Notes under the pieces: model-generated
The model's input: the letters and a program-made list of their open reading frames with translations, nothing else
The model's database searches: none
What the model was told of the DNA's origin: nothing
In this document: piece by piece, positions 40,620 through 48,343 of the stretch
How positions within the stretch are numbered: the stretch's first letter is position 1
Layout: each line of letters starts with the position of its first letter
Assembly (NCBI RefSeq): GCF_014775655.1
Contig: NZ_CP061274.1
Location: forward strand, 1,674,001 to 1,738,000
Direction of reading: 5' to 3'
Length of the DNA: 64,000 bases
Source of the DNA: Clavibacter zhangzhiyongii
Lineage (GTDB): Bacteria > Actinomycetota > Actinomycetes > Actinomycetales > Microbacteriaceae
Translations under genes and position numbers: made by a program

Positions 40620-40637
40620 CGACCCTCCGTAGGGTCG
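40620..40637 (+). promoter_or_regulatory. Inverted repeat in the promoter region of the first xylanase
   Basis: CGACCCT-CCGT-AGGGTCG, 7-bp arms with a four-base centre, ends 31 bases before the ATG. It is a candidate operator; no regulator is assigned. Confidence 0.35.
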
Positions 40638-40668
40638 CCGTGTCCCGTCCACCCCTCGAGAGGAATCC

Positions 40669-41952
40669 ATGACCCCGTCCCCACCCCGTACCGACGCGTG
40701 CCCGTCCCTTCCCCCGCGCGACCCGCGCCGCCGCCCCCGCCTGGGCGTCGCGGTCCTCGCCTCCGCCGCCGCCGTGGTCACCGCCGCGGCCGTCGGCGTC
40801 CCGGTCGCCTCCGCGTCCGCCGCGGCGCCGAGCTCCCCGGTCCCCGGCATGGAGGTCCCCGCGCTCAAGGACGTCCTCGGCGACGCCGGGATCGAGCACG
40901 TCGGCGTGGCCATGGGCAGCGGGGAGGTGCAGGGCACCTCGGCCGACCTCATCGCCCGCCACTTCAACGCGATGACCCCGGAGAACGAGGGCAAGGCGGA
41001 CGCCATCCAGCCCGTCGAGGGCCGCTTCGACTTCACCGGCATCGACAGGCTGCTTGACTTCGCCGATGCCCACGGCATGAAGATGTACTTCCACGTCGAC
41101 TTCTGGATGCCGCAGACGCCCGACTGGTTCTTCCTCGACCACGGTCGTCCGCTCACGGACAGCCCGGCCGACCAGGCGCTGCTCAAGGCCCGCATGGAGG
41201 CCCACGTCAAGGCGATCTCCGACCACATCGCGTCCCGCTACCCGAACGGCGGCAGCCCGATCTGGGCGATGGACGTCGTCAACGAGGTCATCGGCGACGG
41301 CCCCACCGGCAACCCGCACGACCTGAAGGACACGCGCTGGACCCAGGTGCTGGGCGAGGGCTTCGTCGACGAGGGCTTCCGGCTCGCGAAGAGGTACTTC
41401 CCGGGCGTCAAGCTCTTCATCAACGAGTACAACACCGACGTGCCGAGCAAGCGCGCCGACTACCTCGGGCTGATCTCCGACCTCCTCGGTCGGGGCATCC
41501 CCGTCGAGGGCGTGTCGCACCAGAGCCACGTCGGCATCCGCAGCGACATCGAGGAGCTCCGCACGTCGATCAAGGCGGTGAAGGCGCTCGACCCGGACCT
41601 CCTCGAGGCCATCTCCGAGCTCGACGTCGGCGCATCGCAGGCGGCGGCGACCGGTGACAGCGAGAACCGCAACCACACGGCGCCGATCTACTCGAACCCG
41701 GACGACACCGCCGCGGCCGTCGGCTGGTTCTACAAGGACCTGTTCACGATGATCCGGCAGGAGGCCGGCGACCTCGACTCGGTCACCTTCTGGGGATCGG
41801 ACGACTCGCGCACCTGGCTGCACGGTCCCGCGATCGACCAGCCCTGGGAGCAGCCGCTGCCGTTCGGGATCCACCAGGAGGCCATGCCCGCGTACTGGGG
41901 CATCGTGAACCCCGGCCTGCTCCCGGCGCGTCCGCCCCTCCCGAAGGGCTGA
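40669..41952 (+). CDS. Secreted endo-1,4-beta-xylanase, GH10 (XysA-like)
   Basis: It cleaves internal beta-1,4-xylosidic bonds of plant xylan. The N-terminus has Arg-rich DPRRRPRLGVAVLA then a hydrophobic stretch and Ala-rich cleavage region (VASASAAAP, about 50). The GH10 domain shows MTPENEGKADAIQP, the acid/base Glu206 in AMDVVNEVIG and the nucleophile Glu317 in AISELDVGAS. At 427 aa it is a catalytic domain only, with no binding module. It is followed by a strongly similar second xylanase. Clavibacter michiganensis carries two such genes called xysA and xysB, and I assume this is the first; the assignment is by order, not by comparison. Confidence 0.92.
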   Translation: MTPSPPRTDACPSLPPRDPRRRPRLGVAVLASAAAVVTAAAVGVPVASASAAAPSSPVPGMEVPALKDVLGDAGIEHVGVAMGSGEVQGTSADLIARHFNAMTPENEGKADAIQPVEGRFDFTGIDRLLDFADAHGMKMYFHVDFWMPQTPDWFFLDHGRPLTDSPADQALLKARMEAHVKAISDHIASRYPNGGSPIWAMDVVNEVIGDGPTGNPHDLKDTRWTQVLGEGFVDEGFRLAKRYFPGVKLFINEYNTDVPSKRADYLGLISDLLGRGIPVEGVSHQSHVGIRSDIEELRTSIKAVKALDPDLLEAISELDVGASQAAATGDSENRNHTAPIYSNPDDTAAAVGWFYKDLFTMIRQEAGDLDSVTFWGSDDSRTWLHGPAIDQPWEQPLPFGIHQEAMPAYWGIVNPGLLPARPPLPKG

Positions 41953-41971
41953 TCCCCGCCCGACGCTCCCC

Positions 41972-42004
41972 GCGGCCCCCGTCCTCCTGGAGGACGGGGG
42001 CCGC
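41972..42004 (+). terminator. Terminator after the first xylanase
   Basis: A 16-bp near-perfect hairpin GCGGCCCCCGTCCTCC with its complement and a tight loop, 20 bases after the stop. Confidence 0.8.
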
Positions 42005-42013
42005 TCCGCGTTC

Positions 42014-42042
42014 GTTGCCTCACGCAACAAAGGTTTTCGAAA
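42014..42042 (+). promoter_or_regulatory. Operator-like elements upstream of the second xylanase
   Basis: Two elements are visible: GTTGC-N5-GCAAC (42014-42028) and the palindrome TTTCGAAA (42035-42042). They lie in an AT-richer island about 80-108 bases before the ATG. TTCG/CGAA half-sites are common in LacI-type xylan regulators of actinobacteria; the match here is only partial. Confidence 0.4.
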
Positions 42043-42121
42043 CCCCACCCCCGGAAGGGGGAGGGTGCCTACGGTGCGAGCATCCGACATCGACGTCGGA
42101 CCACATGGAAGGTGTTCGACG

Positions 42122-44128
42122 ATGAGCATTCCCCGCACCACCCCGTCCGCGCTCGCGGACGTCAGCCCTCCGCGCCCGGACCGCAGCAGGTCCGCAAGCG
42201 CACTCCCCGGCGGCACCCGTCGCGTCCGCCGAGGGGGAGTGGCCGCCCTCACCGCCCTCGGCCTCGTGGTCGCCGCCGGCGCCCTCGCCACCCCGGCCGC
42301 GCAGGCCGCCGTCGCCGCACCCGCGGGCGTCGGCTCCGACTTCGAGTCCGGCACCGGCGCGTGGGCGCCGCGCGGCGACGGCGTCCGCATCGCGCCGAGC
42401 ACGACCGCGCACACCGGATCCGGCAGCCTCCTCGTCACCGACCGCACGCAGGAGTGGCACGGCGCCGCGCTCGACGTCACGTCGTCCCTCGCCGTCGGCC
42501 AGCAGGTCGAGGTCACCGTGTGGGCGCGGCTCGCGCCCGGCGAGGAGCCGGCGTCGCTCAAGCTCTCCGTGCAGCGGGACCTCGGCGGCGGCAGCGGGTA
42601 CGACGGCGTCGCGGGGGCAGCCGCGCGCGTCACCGCGGACACGTGGACCGAGCTCACCGGCACGTACACGCTCGGCGGCCCGGTCGACAAGGCGCAGGTC
42701 TACGTCGAGGGGACGGTCGGCGCCGACTTCCTCATCGACGACTTCCAGCTCGGCGACGCCGTGGGGACCCCCGTGCAGACCGACATCCCCGCGCTGGACG
42801 ACGTCCTCGGCGCCCGCGGCATCGAGCACGTGGGCGTCGCCATCGACGGTCGCGAGACCGTCGGCGCGGGAGCCGACCTCGTGACCCGGCAGTTCGACGC
42901 CTTCACCCCCGAGAACGCCGGCAAGCCCGAGAGCATCCAGCCGGAGGAGGGCCGCTTCACCTTCGGGCAGATCGACCAGCTCCTCGACTACGCCGACCGG
43001 ACGGGCACGCAGGTCTACTACCACGTGCTGTTCTGGCACTCCCAGACGCCCGCGTGGTTCTTCCTCGACGGCGAGCGCCCGCTCACCGACAGCCCCGCCG
43101 ACCAGGCGCTGCTGAAGGCGCGCATGGAGGCGCACGTGAAGGGGATCGCCGATCACATCGCGGCGCGGTACCCCGACGGGGACAGCCCGATCTGGGCGAT
43201 GGACGTCGTGAACGAGGTCATCGACGACGGCCCCAACGACAACGCGCACGACATGCGCGACAGCCGCTGGTACCAGGTGCTGGGGGAGGGCTTCGTCGAC
43301 GAGGGCTTCCGCCTGGCGCGCGCCTACTTCCCGGACGTGAAGCTGTTCATCAACGACTACAACACCGAGCTGCCGACGAAGCGCGCCGACTACCTCGAGC
43401 TGATCTCCGCGCTCGTCGCCCGCGGCGTGCCCGTCGACGGCGTCGGGCATCAGGCGCACGTCGACTTCGCCCGGCCCGTGCAGTGGCTGCGCGACTCCAT
43501 CCGGGCGGTGGAGCGCATCGACACGCGCCTGCTGCAGGCGATCACGGAGCTCGACGTGAACGCGTCGAACCAGAACGAGGGCGCCGACGTGAGCGGCGCG
43601 CCGCAGGATCCGTACACGCCGGTCTACGCGGACGACGCCCAGGCGGCGGCCGAGGTCGGCTACTACTACCGCGACCTGTTCCAGATGATCCGCCAGCAGT
43701 CGGCGTCCATCGACTCGGTCACCTTCTGGGGCGTGAGCAACGCGCGCAGCTGGCTGCGCACGTGGCCGATCGCGCGGCCCTGGGAGCAGCCGCTGCCGTT
43801 CGACGACGACCTGCAGGCCGCGCCCGCCTACTGGGGCATCGTGGATCCGAGGCAGCTCCCGGCCCGACCGGCCGACCTGTCGGCGCCGCGCATCGCGGAC
43901 GTCGACGACATCACGGCGGTCGCGACGAAGGCCACCGGCGTGCGCGTCGCGTACGCGCTGCCGTCCGCCATCGACACGCGCGACGGGAACGTCCGCGTGG
44001 TGTGCGCGCCGCCCCGCAGCGGGATCTTCCCGGTCGGCACCACCACGGTCACCTGCACCGCGAAGGACCGCGCCGGCAACGTCCGGACGAGCGACTTCGA
44101 CGTGATCGTGACCCGCGCCGGCTCGTGA
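42122..44128 (+). CDS. Secreted multidomain xylanase: carbohydrate-binding module, GH10, HYR domain (XysB-like)
   Basis: A 668-aa secreted enzyme. After a signal sequence (hydrophobic AALTALGLVVAAGALATPAAQA, cleavage about 65) comes a jelly-roll CBM4/9/22-like module (DFESGTGAWAPRGDG ... FLIDDFQLGD, about 75-215). The GH10 domain has acid/base Glu365 in AMDVVNEVID and nucleophile Glu476 in AITELDVNAS. A C-terminal HYR-type module (APRIADVDDITAVATKATG ... GTTTVTCTAKDRAGN) follows. The catalytic domain is very close to the neighbouring xylanase, so the pair arose by tandem duplication and gained or lost modules. The ATG follows GGAAGGTG; 19 codons of open frame precede it. Confidence 0.92.
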   Translation: MSIPRTTPSALADVSPPRPDRSRSASALPGGTRRVRRGGVAALTALGLVVAAGALATPAAQAAVAAPAGVGSDFESGTGAWAPRGDGVRIAPSTTAHTGSGSLLVTDRTQEWHGAALDVTSSLAVGQQVEVTVWARLAPGEEPASLKLSVQRDLGGGSGYDGVAGAAARVTADTWTELTGTYTLGGPVDKAQVYVEGTVGADFLIDDFQLGDAVGTPVQTDIPALDDVLGARGIEHVGVAIDGRETVGAGADLVTRQFDAFTPENAGKPESIQPEEGRFTFGQIDQLLDYADRTGTQVYYHVLFWHSQTPAWFFLDGERPLTDSPADQALLKARMEAHVKGIADHIAARYPDGDSPIWAMDVVNEVIDDGPNDNAHDMRDSRWYQVLGEGFVDEGFRLARAYFPDVKLFINDYNTELPTKRADYLELISALVARGVPVDGVGHQAHVDFARPVQWLRDSIRAVERIDTRLLQAITELDVNASNQNEGADVSGAPQDPYTPVYADDAQAAAEVGYYYRDLFQMIRQQSASIDSVTFWGVSNARSWLRTWPIARPWEQPLPFDDDLQAAPAYWGIVDPRQLPARPADLSAPRIADVDDITAVATKATGVRVAYALPSAIDTRDGNVRVVCAPPRSGIFPVGTTTVTCTAKDRAGNVRTSDFDVIVTRAGS

Positions 44129-44152
44129 CGCGCTGACGCACGGCACCGCACC

Positions 44153-44198
44153 GCACGACGCGGCCCTCGTCCCTCGCGGGGCGGGGGCCGCGTCGTGC
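44153..44198 (+). terminator. Terminator after the second xylanase
   Basis: A 14-bp stem GCACGACGCGGCCC/GGGCCGCGTCGTGC with an 18-base loop, 24 bases after the stop. Confidence 0.7.
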
Positions 44199-44255
44199 GC
44201 GGGACGCAGCGCGTCGATCCGCCGCGGCGGGACCCGGACGCACGTCGGACCGCCC

Positions 44256-44261
44256 TAGGCT
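44256..44261 (+). promoter_or_regulatory. Predicted -10 element (TAGGCT) for a leaderless methyltransferase mRNA
   Basis: TAGGCT, six bases, then the GTG of the methyltransferase gene; no ribosome-binding site is seen. Confidence 0.5.
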
Positions 44262-44267
44262 GACCCC

Positions 44268-45017
44268 GTGGACAGGGACCGGATCAGCGACCTCGCCCAC
44301 GCGGACCACCCCATCGCCTCGCCGCTGGGCGACGACAGCGTCGATCGCCTCCTGGCCCTCGCGGTCGCCGGGCGCGGCACGGTCCTCGACCTCGGCTGCG
44401 GCGACGGCAGCTGGCTGCTGCGCGCGCTGCGTCGCGAGCCGTCGCTCACCGCGGTCGGGGTGGACCGCTCCGACGCGGGCTTCGACCGGGTCCGGGAGGC
44501 GGCCGCGCGCGAGGGCCTGTCCTCGCGCCTGGAGCTCGTCCGCGCCGACGCACGCTCGTGGACCCATGACGAGCGGTTCGACGTCGTGCTCAGCGTGGGG
44601 GCGACGCACGCGTTCGGCGGGCTCGAGCCGACGCTCGCCGCGGTGGAGGGGCACCTGCGTCCCGGCGGTCGAGCCCTCGTCGGCGAGTGCTTCTGGGAGC
44701 GTCCGCCGTCGCCGCAGGTGCTGGATGTGCTCGGCGCTCGGCCGGACGACTACGGCGACCTGGCGGCCACCGTGGAGGTCGCCGCCGCGAGCGGATGGGT
44801 GCCGCTGCAGGGGCACGTCAGCACCCTGCAGGAGTGGGACGACTACGAGTGGTCGTGGACGGGGGCGCTCGCACGTTGGGCGCTGGAGAACCCCGGCGAC
44901 CCGGACAGCGAGCAGGTGGCGACCGCGTCGCTCGAGCACCGCCGGGCCTGGCTGGAGGGGTACCGCGGCACTCTCGGCTTCCTCACGATGCTGCTCGGTC
45001 GTCCGCCGGCCGCGTGA
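44268..45017 (+). CDS. Class I SAM-dependent methyltransferase
   Basis: A 249-aa Rossmann methyltransferase: motif I VLDLGCGDGSWLLRAL (about 42-57), motif II AVGVDRSD, an acidic RADARSW, and the post-I FDVVLSVGATHAFGG loop. A long C-terminal helix-rich part (WDDYEWSWTGALARWAL) is typical of small-molecule methyltransferases. Substrate is unknown. It is isolated from its neighbours by the xylanase terminator upstream. Confidence 0.82.
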   Translation: MDRDRISDLAHADHPIASPLGDDSVDRLLALAVAGRGTVLDLGCGDGSWLLRALRREPSLTAVGVDRSDAGFDRVREAAAREGLSSRLELVRADARSWTHDERFDVVLSVGATHAFGGLEPTLAAVEGHLRPGGRALVGECFWERPPSPQVLDVLGARPDDYGDLAATVEVAAASGWVPLQGHVSTLQEWDDYEWSWTGALARWALENPGDPDSEQVATASLEHRRAWLEGYRGTLGFLTMLLGRPPAA

Positions 45018-45068
45018 GCGCTCCGCGGGATCCTCCCCGCGATGGATCCGCGCCCGGCGCCTCGCCCG

Positions 45069-45074
45069 TACCGT
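45069..45074 (+). promoter_or_regulatory. Predicted -10 element (TACCGT) for a leaderless small membrane protein mRNA
   Basis: TACCGT, six bases (CGGACC), then ATG. Confidence 0.45.
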
Positions 45075-45080
45075 CGGACC

Positions 45081-45326
45081 ATGCACATGATGCGGAGGAA
45101 CGCCCCGCTGGCCCTCGGCGCCGCCCTCGCAGCGCTCGGGACGGCGGTCACGGCGCTCTACGCGTTCCAGCCCTGGCGCACGTGCCCCTCCGACGACAGC
45201 GCCGCCGGCTGCGGGATGCTCCCCGGCGACGCGGCCGTGATGTCGGTCGCCGTCCTCATGGCGCTGGTGGGCGTGATCGTCCTCCTGGCCGGCGCGCGGA
45301 GGCGGTGGGGGAGAGGTGGCCGATGA
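45081..45326 (+). CDS. Small membrane protein, two predicted TM helices
   Basis: An 81-aa protein: a short basic N-terminus (MHMMRRN), TM1 (ALGAALAALGTAVTALYAF), an outside loop with two Cys (TCPSDDSAAGCG) that could form a disulfide, TM2 (VMSVAVLMALVGVIVLLAG) and a basic tail. No family recognised. It overlaps the next gene by about 11 bases, suggesting co-translation. Confidence 0.6.
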   Translation: MHMMRRNAPLALGAALAALGTAVTALYAFQPWRTCPSDDSAAGCGMLPGDAAVMSVAVLMALVGVIVLLAGARRRWGRGGR

Positions 45327-45921
45327 GGGCGCGCCCTCCGGTGGCGTCGGGCCGGCAGGTCGGATGAGGCGGCTCCTCGCTGCCGCGGCGCTGGGGAGCA
45401 CCTTCGCGCTCCTGCAGGTGGGCGTGTTCGCCGTCGCGGTCTCGCCCGAGGGGATCCGGTCGACGACCCTCGTGCAGGCGTTCGCGTTCCTCGACCTGGG
45501 CTCGATGTGGGCCGTCGTCGGCCTGGTCGGCGGGGGCCTGATGCCGCGGATGCGGGGGTCGATCGTCGCCGGAGCGCTCACGCTGCTCGCCGCGGTGTGG
45601 TCCTACTACGGGGTCCTCTGGCTCGGCACCCCGGGGACGCGCTCGTCCCTGTGGCCCGTCGCCGTCTGGTCGTCGGCCGCGGTTGTCGGAGGGCCGGTCC
45701 TCGGCGCGGTCGGCGCCCTCGGGCGCCGTCGTGACGGCTGGTCCCTCGTCGCGTGGATCGGCGGCCCCCTGCTCGTCGTCCTCGAGACCGGCCGGGAGGT
45801 GCTGGTCGGCGATGAGGGGGGATACGTGCCCCTGCACGTCGCCGCATGGATCCTGACGGGCATCGCGGCCGGCATCGCCGCTCGCCGCTTCCGGGTGGCG
45901 TCGCGCACGGAGGCGGCCTGA
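45316..45921 (+). CDS. Integral membrane protein of unknown function
   Basis: Up to 201 aa with five or six hydrophobic segments (for example LLAAAALGSTFALLQVGVFAV and ALTLLAAVWSYYGVLWLG). It resembles actinobacterial DUF6518-type proteins in its RSSLWPVAVWSSAAVVGGPVLG block, but I am not certain. An ATG 48 bases downstream (MRRLLAAAALG) is an alternative start that would avoid the overlap with the preceding gene. Confidence 0.6.
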   Translation: MADEGAPSGGVGPAGRMRRLLAAAALGSTFALLQVGVFAVAVSPEGIRSTTLVQAFAFLDLGSMWAVVGLVGGGLMPRMRGSIVAGALTLLAAVWSYYGVLWLGTPGTRSSLWPVAVWSSAAVVGGPVLGAVGALGRRRDGWSLVAWIGGPLLVVLETGREVLVGDEGGYVPLHVAAWILTGIAAGIAARRFRVASRTEAA

Positions 45922-46023
45922 CCCCGCGCTCCCCGTCGATCCTCACGGCGTCGACGAGGGGCGCGAGCCCTGGGCCCGCGCCCGTCTCACGGGTCCCGGG
46001 GGATCCTCGTGATGCGCTCGCGC

Positions 46024-46467
46024 TCAGGCGGTCCGACGGCGTCGACTGACGAGCTGGTCGAGGCTGATGCGGCCCGCTCCGAGCAGCGCGACGACCACGA
46101 GGTCGGCGATCAGGGCGAGCACGAGCTCGTAGCCCCCGCCGTCGACGAAGACGCCCTTGCCGGCGTGCACGATGACGAGGGCGCCGATCAGGTTGAGGAC
46201 GTTCAGCGCGGCGGCCACCGGCGTGAGCAGACCGAGGATCAGCGCCGCCCCGCCGACGGTCTCGACGGTCGCGGCGAAGACCGCCGAGAACCCGGGGGCC
46301 GGCACGCCCATCTGCGTGAAGGAGGCGGCCGTCCCGTCGAGGGTGTACTCGAGGTACTTCTGCAGCCCGTGCGCCATCAGGATGAAGCCGATGGCGACGC
46401 GGGCGATGAGCAGTGCGGCGTCCTGGAGGACGGGCGACGTGCGGGCGGGGTGGAGCATCGTGCGCAT
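46024..46467 (-). CDS. DoxX family membrane protein
   Basis: 147 aa with four hydrophobic helices. Family features are LIARVAIGFILMAHGLQKYLEY at the start, ETVGGAALILGLLTPVAAALNVLNLIGALVIVH in the middle and a third-fourth helix pair near the C-terminus. DoxX relatives are linked to thiol/oxidative stress or respiratory functions without a firm general role. The ATG is supported by GAGGAGAACCCGC. Its upstream region has an AT-rich island with an inverted repeat next to a C11 tract. Confidence 0.85.
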   Translation of the reverse strand: MRTMLHPARTSPVLQDAALLIARVAIGFILMAHGLQKYLEYTLDGTAASFTQMGVPAPGFSAVFAATVETVGGAALILGLLTPVAAALNVLNLIGALVIVHAGKGVFVDGGGYELVLALIADLVVVALLGAGRISLDQLVSRRRRTA

Positions 46468-46960
46468 GCGGGTTCTCCTCTTTTCGGTGATGAGCGGGAG
46501 GCGGGGGAGTGCGGGCCCGGGTGCTGCCCGTCGAGGTGCGCCGGAGCGGCCGCCGGGACCGGGGCTCGCGATGGCGCCGCGCTCGGAAGGCGGCTCCGAC
46601 GTCGCGGCCCGGAGCGGATCCCGTCCGCCGGACGGGCAGGCCGGACAGCATCTCCGGGCGCGCACCAGTGGGGAGGGTGCTGCCGCGTCGCGCCTGCGCT
46701 TGGGCGCCTGACACGTCGCGGCATGCTCCGGCGATGACGCCCTGCCGGACGGCGCTGCCGTGAGCATCGCCTCCGACGGCGACCCGGACTTCCCCCCCCC
46801 CCGTTTTATTGAACTTTCAATCACCGTACGGCGCGGAGTCACGAGTGGTCAAATCCCGTCGCCGTGACGAGCGCGCGGGTCGTCGCGGGGACGCCCGGGC
46901 GGCCGCCTCCTGCACCCGCCTCCACGAGTCGCGGAGCCGAGCCGCGCGGGGACGCCGCGG
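46468..46960. other. Gene-free 490-bp region with a C11 tract and an AT-rich inverted repeat
   Basis: No credible gene is seen. It contains eleven consecutive C (46792-46802) followed by TTTTATT and ATTGAA-CT-TTCAAT (46808-46821), a perfect 6-bp inverted repeat in an otherwise GC-rich background. The inverted repeat looks like an operator and lies about 340 bp upstream of the DoxX start. Confidence 0.4.
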
Positions 46961-47287
46961 TCACTCCGCGGCGGGGACGCCGGGGAGGAAGGTGAGGCGG
47001 CGCCGCATCGCGGTCGCGGCGATCTCACGGGCCGGGGCGTAGTCGGGGGAGTCGTACCAGGTGGTGAGGCTCTCCATGTCGGGCCACTCGACGACGGCCA
47101 CCGCGATGCCGGCGTCACCCTCGGCGGCGACGGGGGAGGCGCCCATGACGACGAAGCGACCGCCGAACCTCTCGACGACACCGGGGGTCAGCTCCGCGTA
47201 GCGCTGGGCGCCGGCGGGGTCGAGGATCTCGAGGACCTCGGTGATGCTGTAGGCCGGGATGCGGGCGCTGGTGGTGGTGTCGGACAT
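46961..47287 (-). CDS. DUF1330 family protein
   Basis: A 108-aa ferredoxin-like dimeric alpha/beta-barrel fold protein: PAYSITEVLEILDPAGAQRYAELTP, GGRFVVMGASP, VVEWPDMESLTTWYDSPDY and ATAMRRRLTFLPGV are the typical DUF1330 blocks. Its biochemical role is unknown. It is divergent from a TetR-type gene and shares the intergenic operators with it, so it is probably the regulator's target. It is preceded by GAGGAGAACACC. Confidence 0.87.
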   Translation of the reverse strand: MSDTTTSARIPAYSITEVLEILDPAGAQRYAELTPGVVERFGGRFVVMGASPVAAEGDAGIAVAVVEWPDMESLTTWYDSPDYAPAREIAATAMRRRLTFLPGVPAAE

Positions 47288-47333
47288 GGTGTTCTCCTCG
47301 GTCGTCGGGGGAGGCCCAGGAGCCGACCCCGCT

Positions 47334-47355
47334 TTTAATGTCGAGCGACATCAAA
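47334..47355. promoter_or_regulatory. Operator copy 1 in the DUF1330-tetR intergenic region
   Basis: TTTAATGTCGAGCGACATCAAA is a near-perfect palindrome with half-site TTTGATGTC. It lies about 50 bases upstream of the DUF1330 start, where a promoter would be expected. Confidence 0.65.
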
Positions 47356-47413
47356 GTGATGATGACAAGCGACAGCGCGGGAAGTCAAGCCCGATCGCGC
47401 CCTCGTCGACCTC

Positions 47414-47436
47414 TTTGATGTCATGTAACATCGAAA
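47414..47436. promoter_or_regulatory. Operator copy 2 in the DUF1330-tetR intergenic region
   Basis: TTTGATGT-N7-ACATCGAAA shares the half-site with copy 1 and lies about 60 bases upstream of the tetR start, consistent with autoregulation. Confidence 0.65.
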
Positions 47437-47496
47437 GCTCGTGAGGGCCGACCTCACCCATCCGGATCGGGTGTCGACGTGCAGGAGGTGGCCGAG

Positions 47497-48108
47497 GTGC
47501 CGCGCATCACCCAGGAGCAGAAGCAGCTCAACCGCGAGAGGATCGTCAGCGCGGCGAGCGAGGGCTTCAAGCTCCATGGCGTCGACGGCGTCGGCATCCA
47601 GGACGTCATGAAGACCGCCGGCATGACCAACGGAGGGTTCTACAACCACTTCGCCTCGAAGGAGGAGCTCGCCCTCGAGGTGTACCGGCGCGGCTTCGCC
47701 GACTCCCTCGACGCCCTCACCCGCATCCGAGCCGCGCACCGCGACTCGGCCGCGGACGCGCTCGAGGACATGGTGGACGCCTACGTGACGGACCGCCACC
47801 GCGACCACCCGGAGACCGGCTGCCCGTCGGCCGCCTTGCCCGTGGACGCCGGTCGCCACGGCGTCCTGCCCCAGGGCGAGTACCGGATCGGGCTCGAGGG
47901 CCACATCAGCACGATCGCCGACATGGTCCTCGACCGTGCACGCGAGACCGGCGTCGAGGTGACCGCGGCGGAAGCCCGTGAGCGGGCCGTCGCGATGTTC
48001 TCCCAGATGGTCGGATCGATGATCGTGTCCCGTGCGGTGGCCGACGCGGACCCCGACCTGTCCGACGAGATCCTGGCCGCCAACCGGGCGCAGCTCACGC
48101 GCGGCTGA
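47497..48108 (+). CDS. TetR/AcrR family transcriptional regulator
   Basis: The helix-turn-helix lies at about residues 10-55 (RERIVSAASEGFKLHGVDGVGIQDV, GMTNGGFYNHFASKEELALEV). The ligand-binding domain contains GCPSAALPVDAGRHG, as in regulators of the YxaF/NemR-like group that often control electrophile or quinone-responsive genes. The GTG at 47497 is chosen because AGGAGG stands eight bases upstream; a GTG 18 bases earlier is inside that sequence. It is divergent from the DUF1330 gene. Confidence 0.88.
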   Translation: MPRITQEQKQLNRERIVSAASEGFKLHGVDGVGIQDVMKTAGMTNGGFYNHFASKEELALEVYRRGFADSLDALTRIRAAHRDSAADALEDMVDAYVTDRHRDHPETGCPSAALPVDAGRHGVLPQGEYRIGLEGHISTIADMVLDRARETGVEVTAAEARERAVAMFSQMVGSMIVSRAVADADPDLSDEILAANRAQLTRG

Positions 48109-48343
48109 CGCGGCGCGCCTAGTCCGGTCGCGCCCCGACGGGACGGGAGGGGTTACTCCGCCCCCACATGTCGCGAGAAGGGTCACCGGCGGCCTGACCG
48201 AGCGGTGACGGCGCGTGGCAGCGGCGGCGCGACTCGGGAGCCTCGGGTCGCATGACGCCTCACGAGCCGCCCTCGGGGTGCTGCTGCTTCCTGGTGGGGG
48301 AGTGTCGCTCGACCATGTGATCCACGTAGGTGCCTGATCGGCT

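Noticed and set aside
46024-46842. An N-terminal extension of DoxX running through the C11 tract
   Set aside because: The extra residues are low-complexity Arg/Pro/Ser with no family similarity, and a good ribosome-binding site precedes the internal ATG at 46467.
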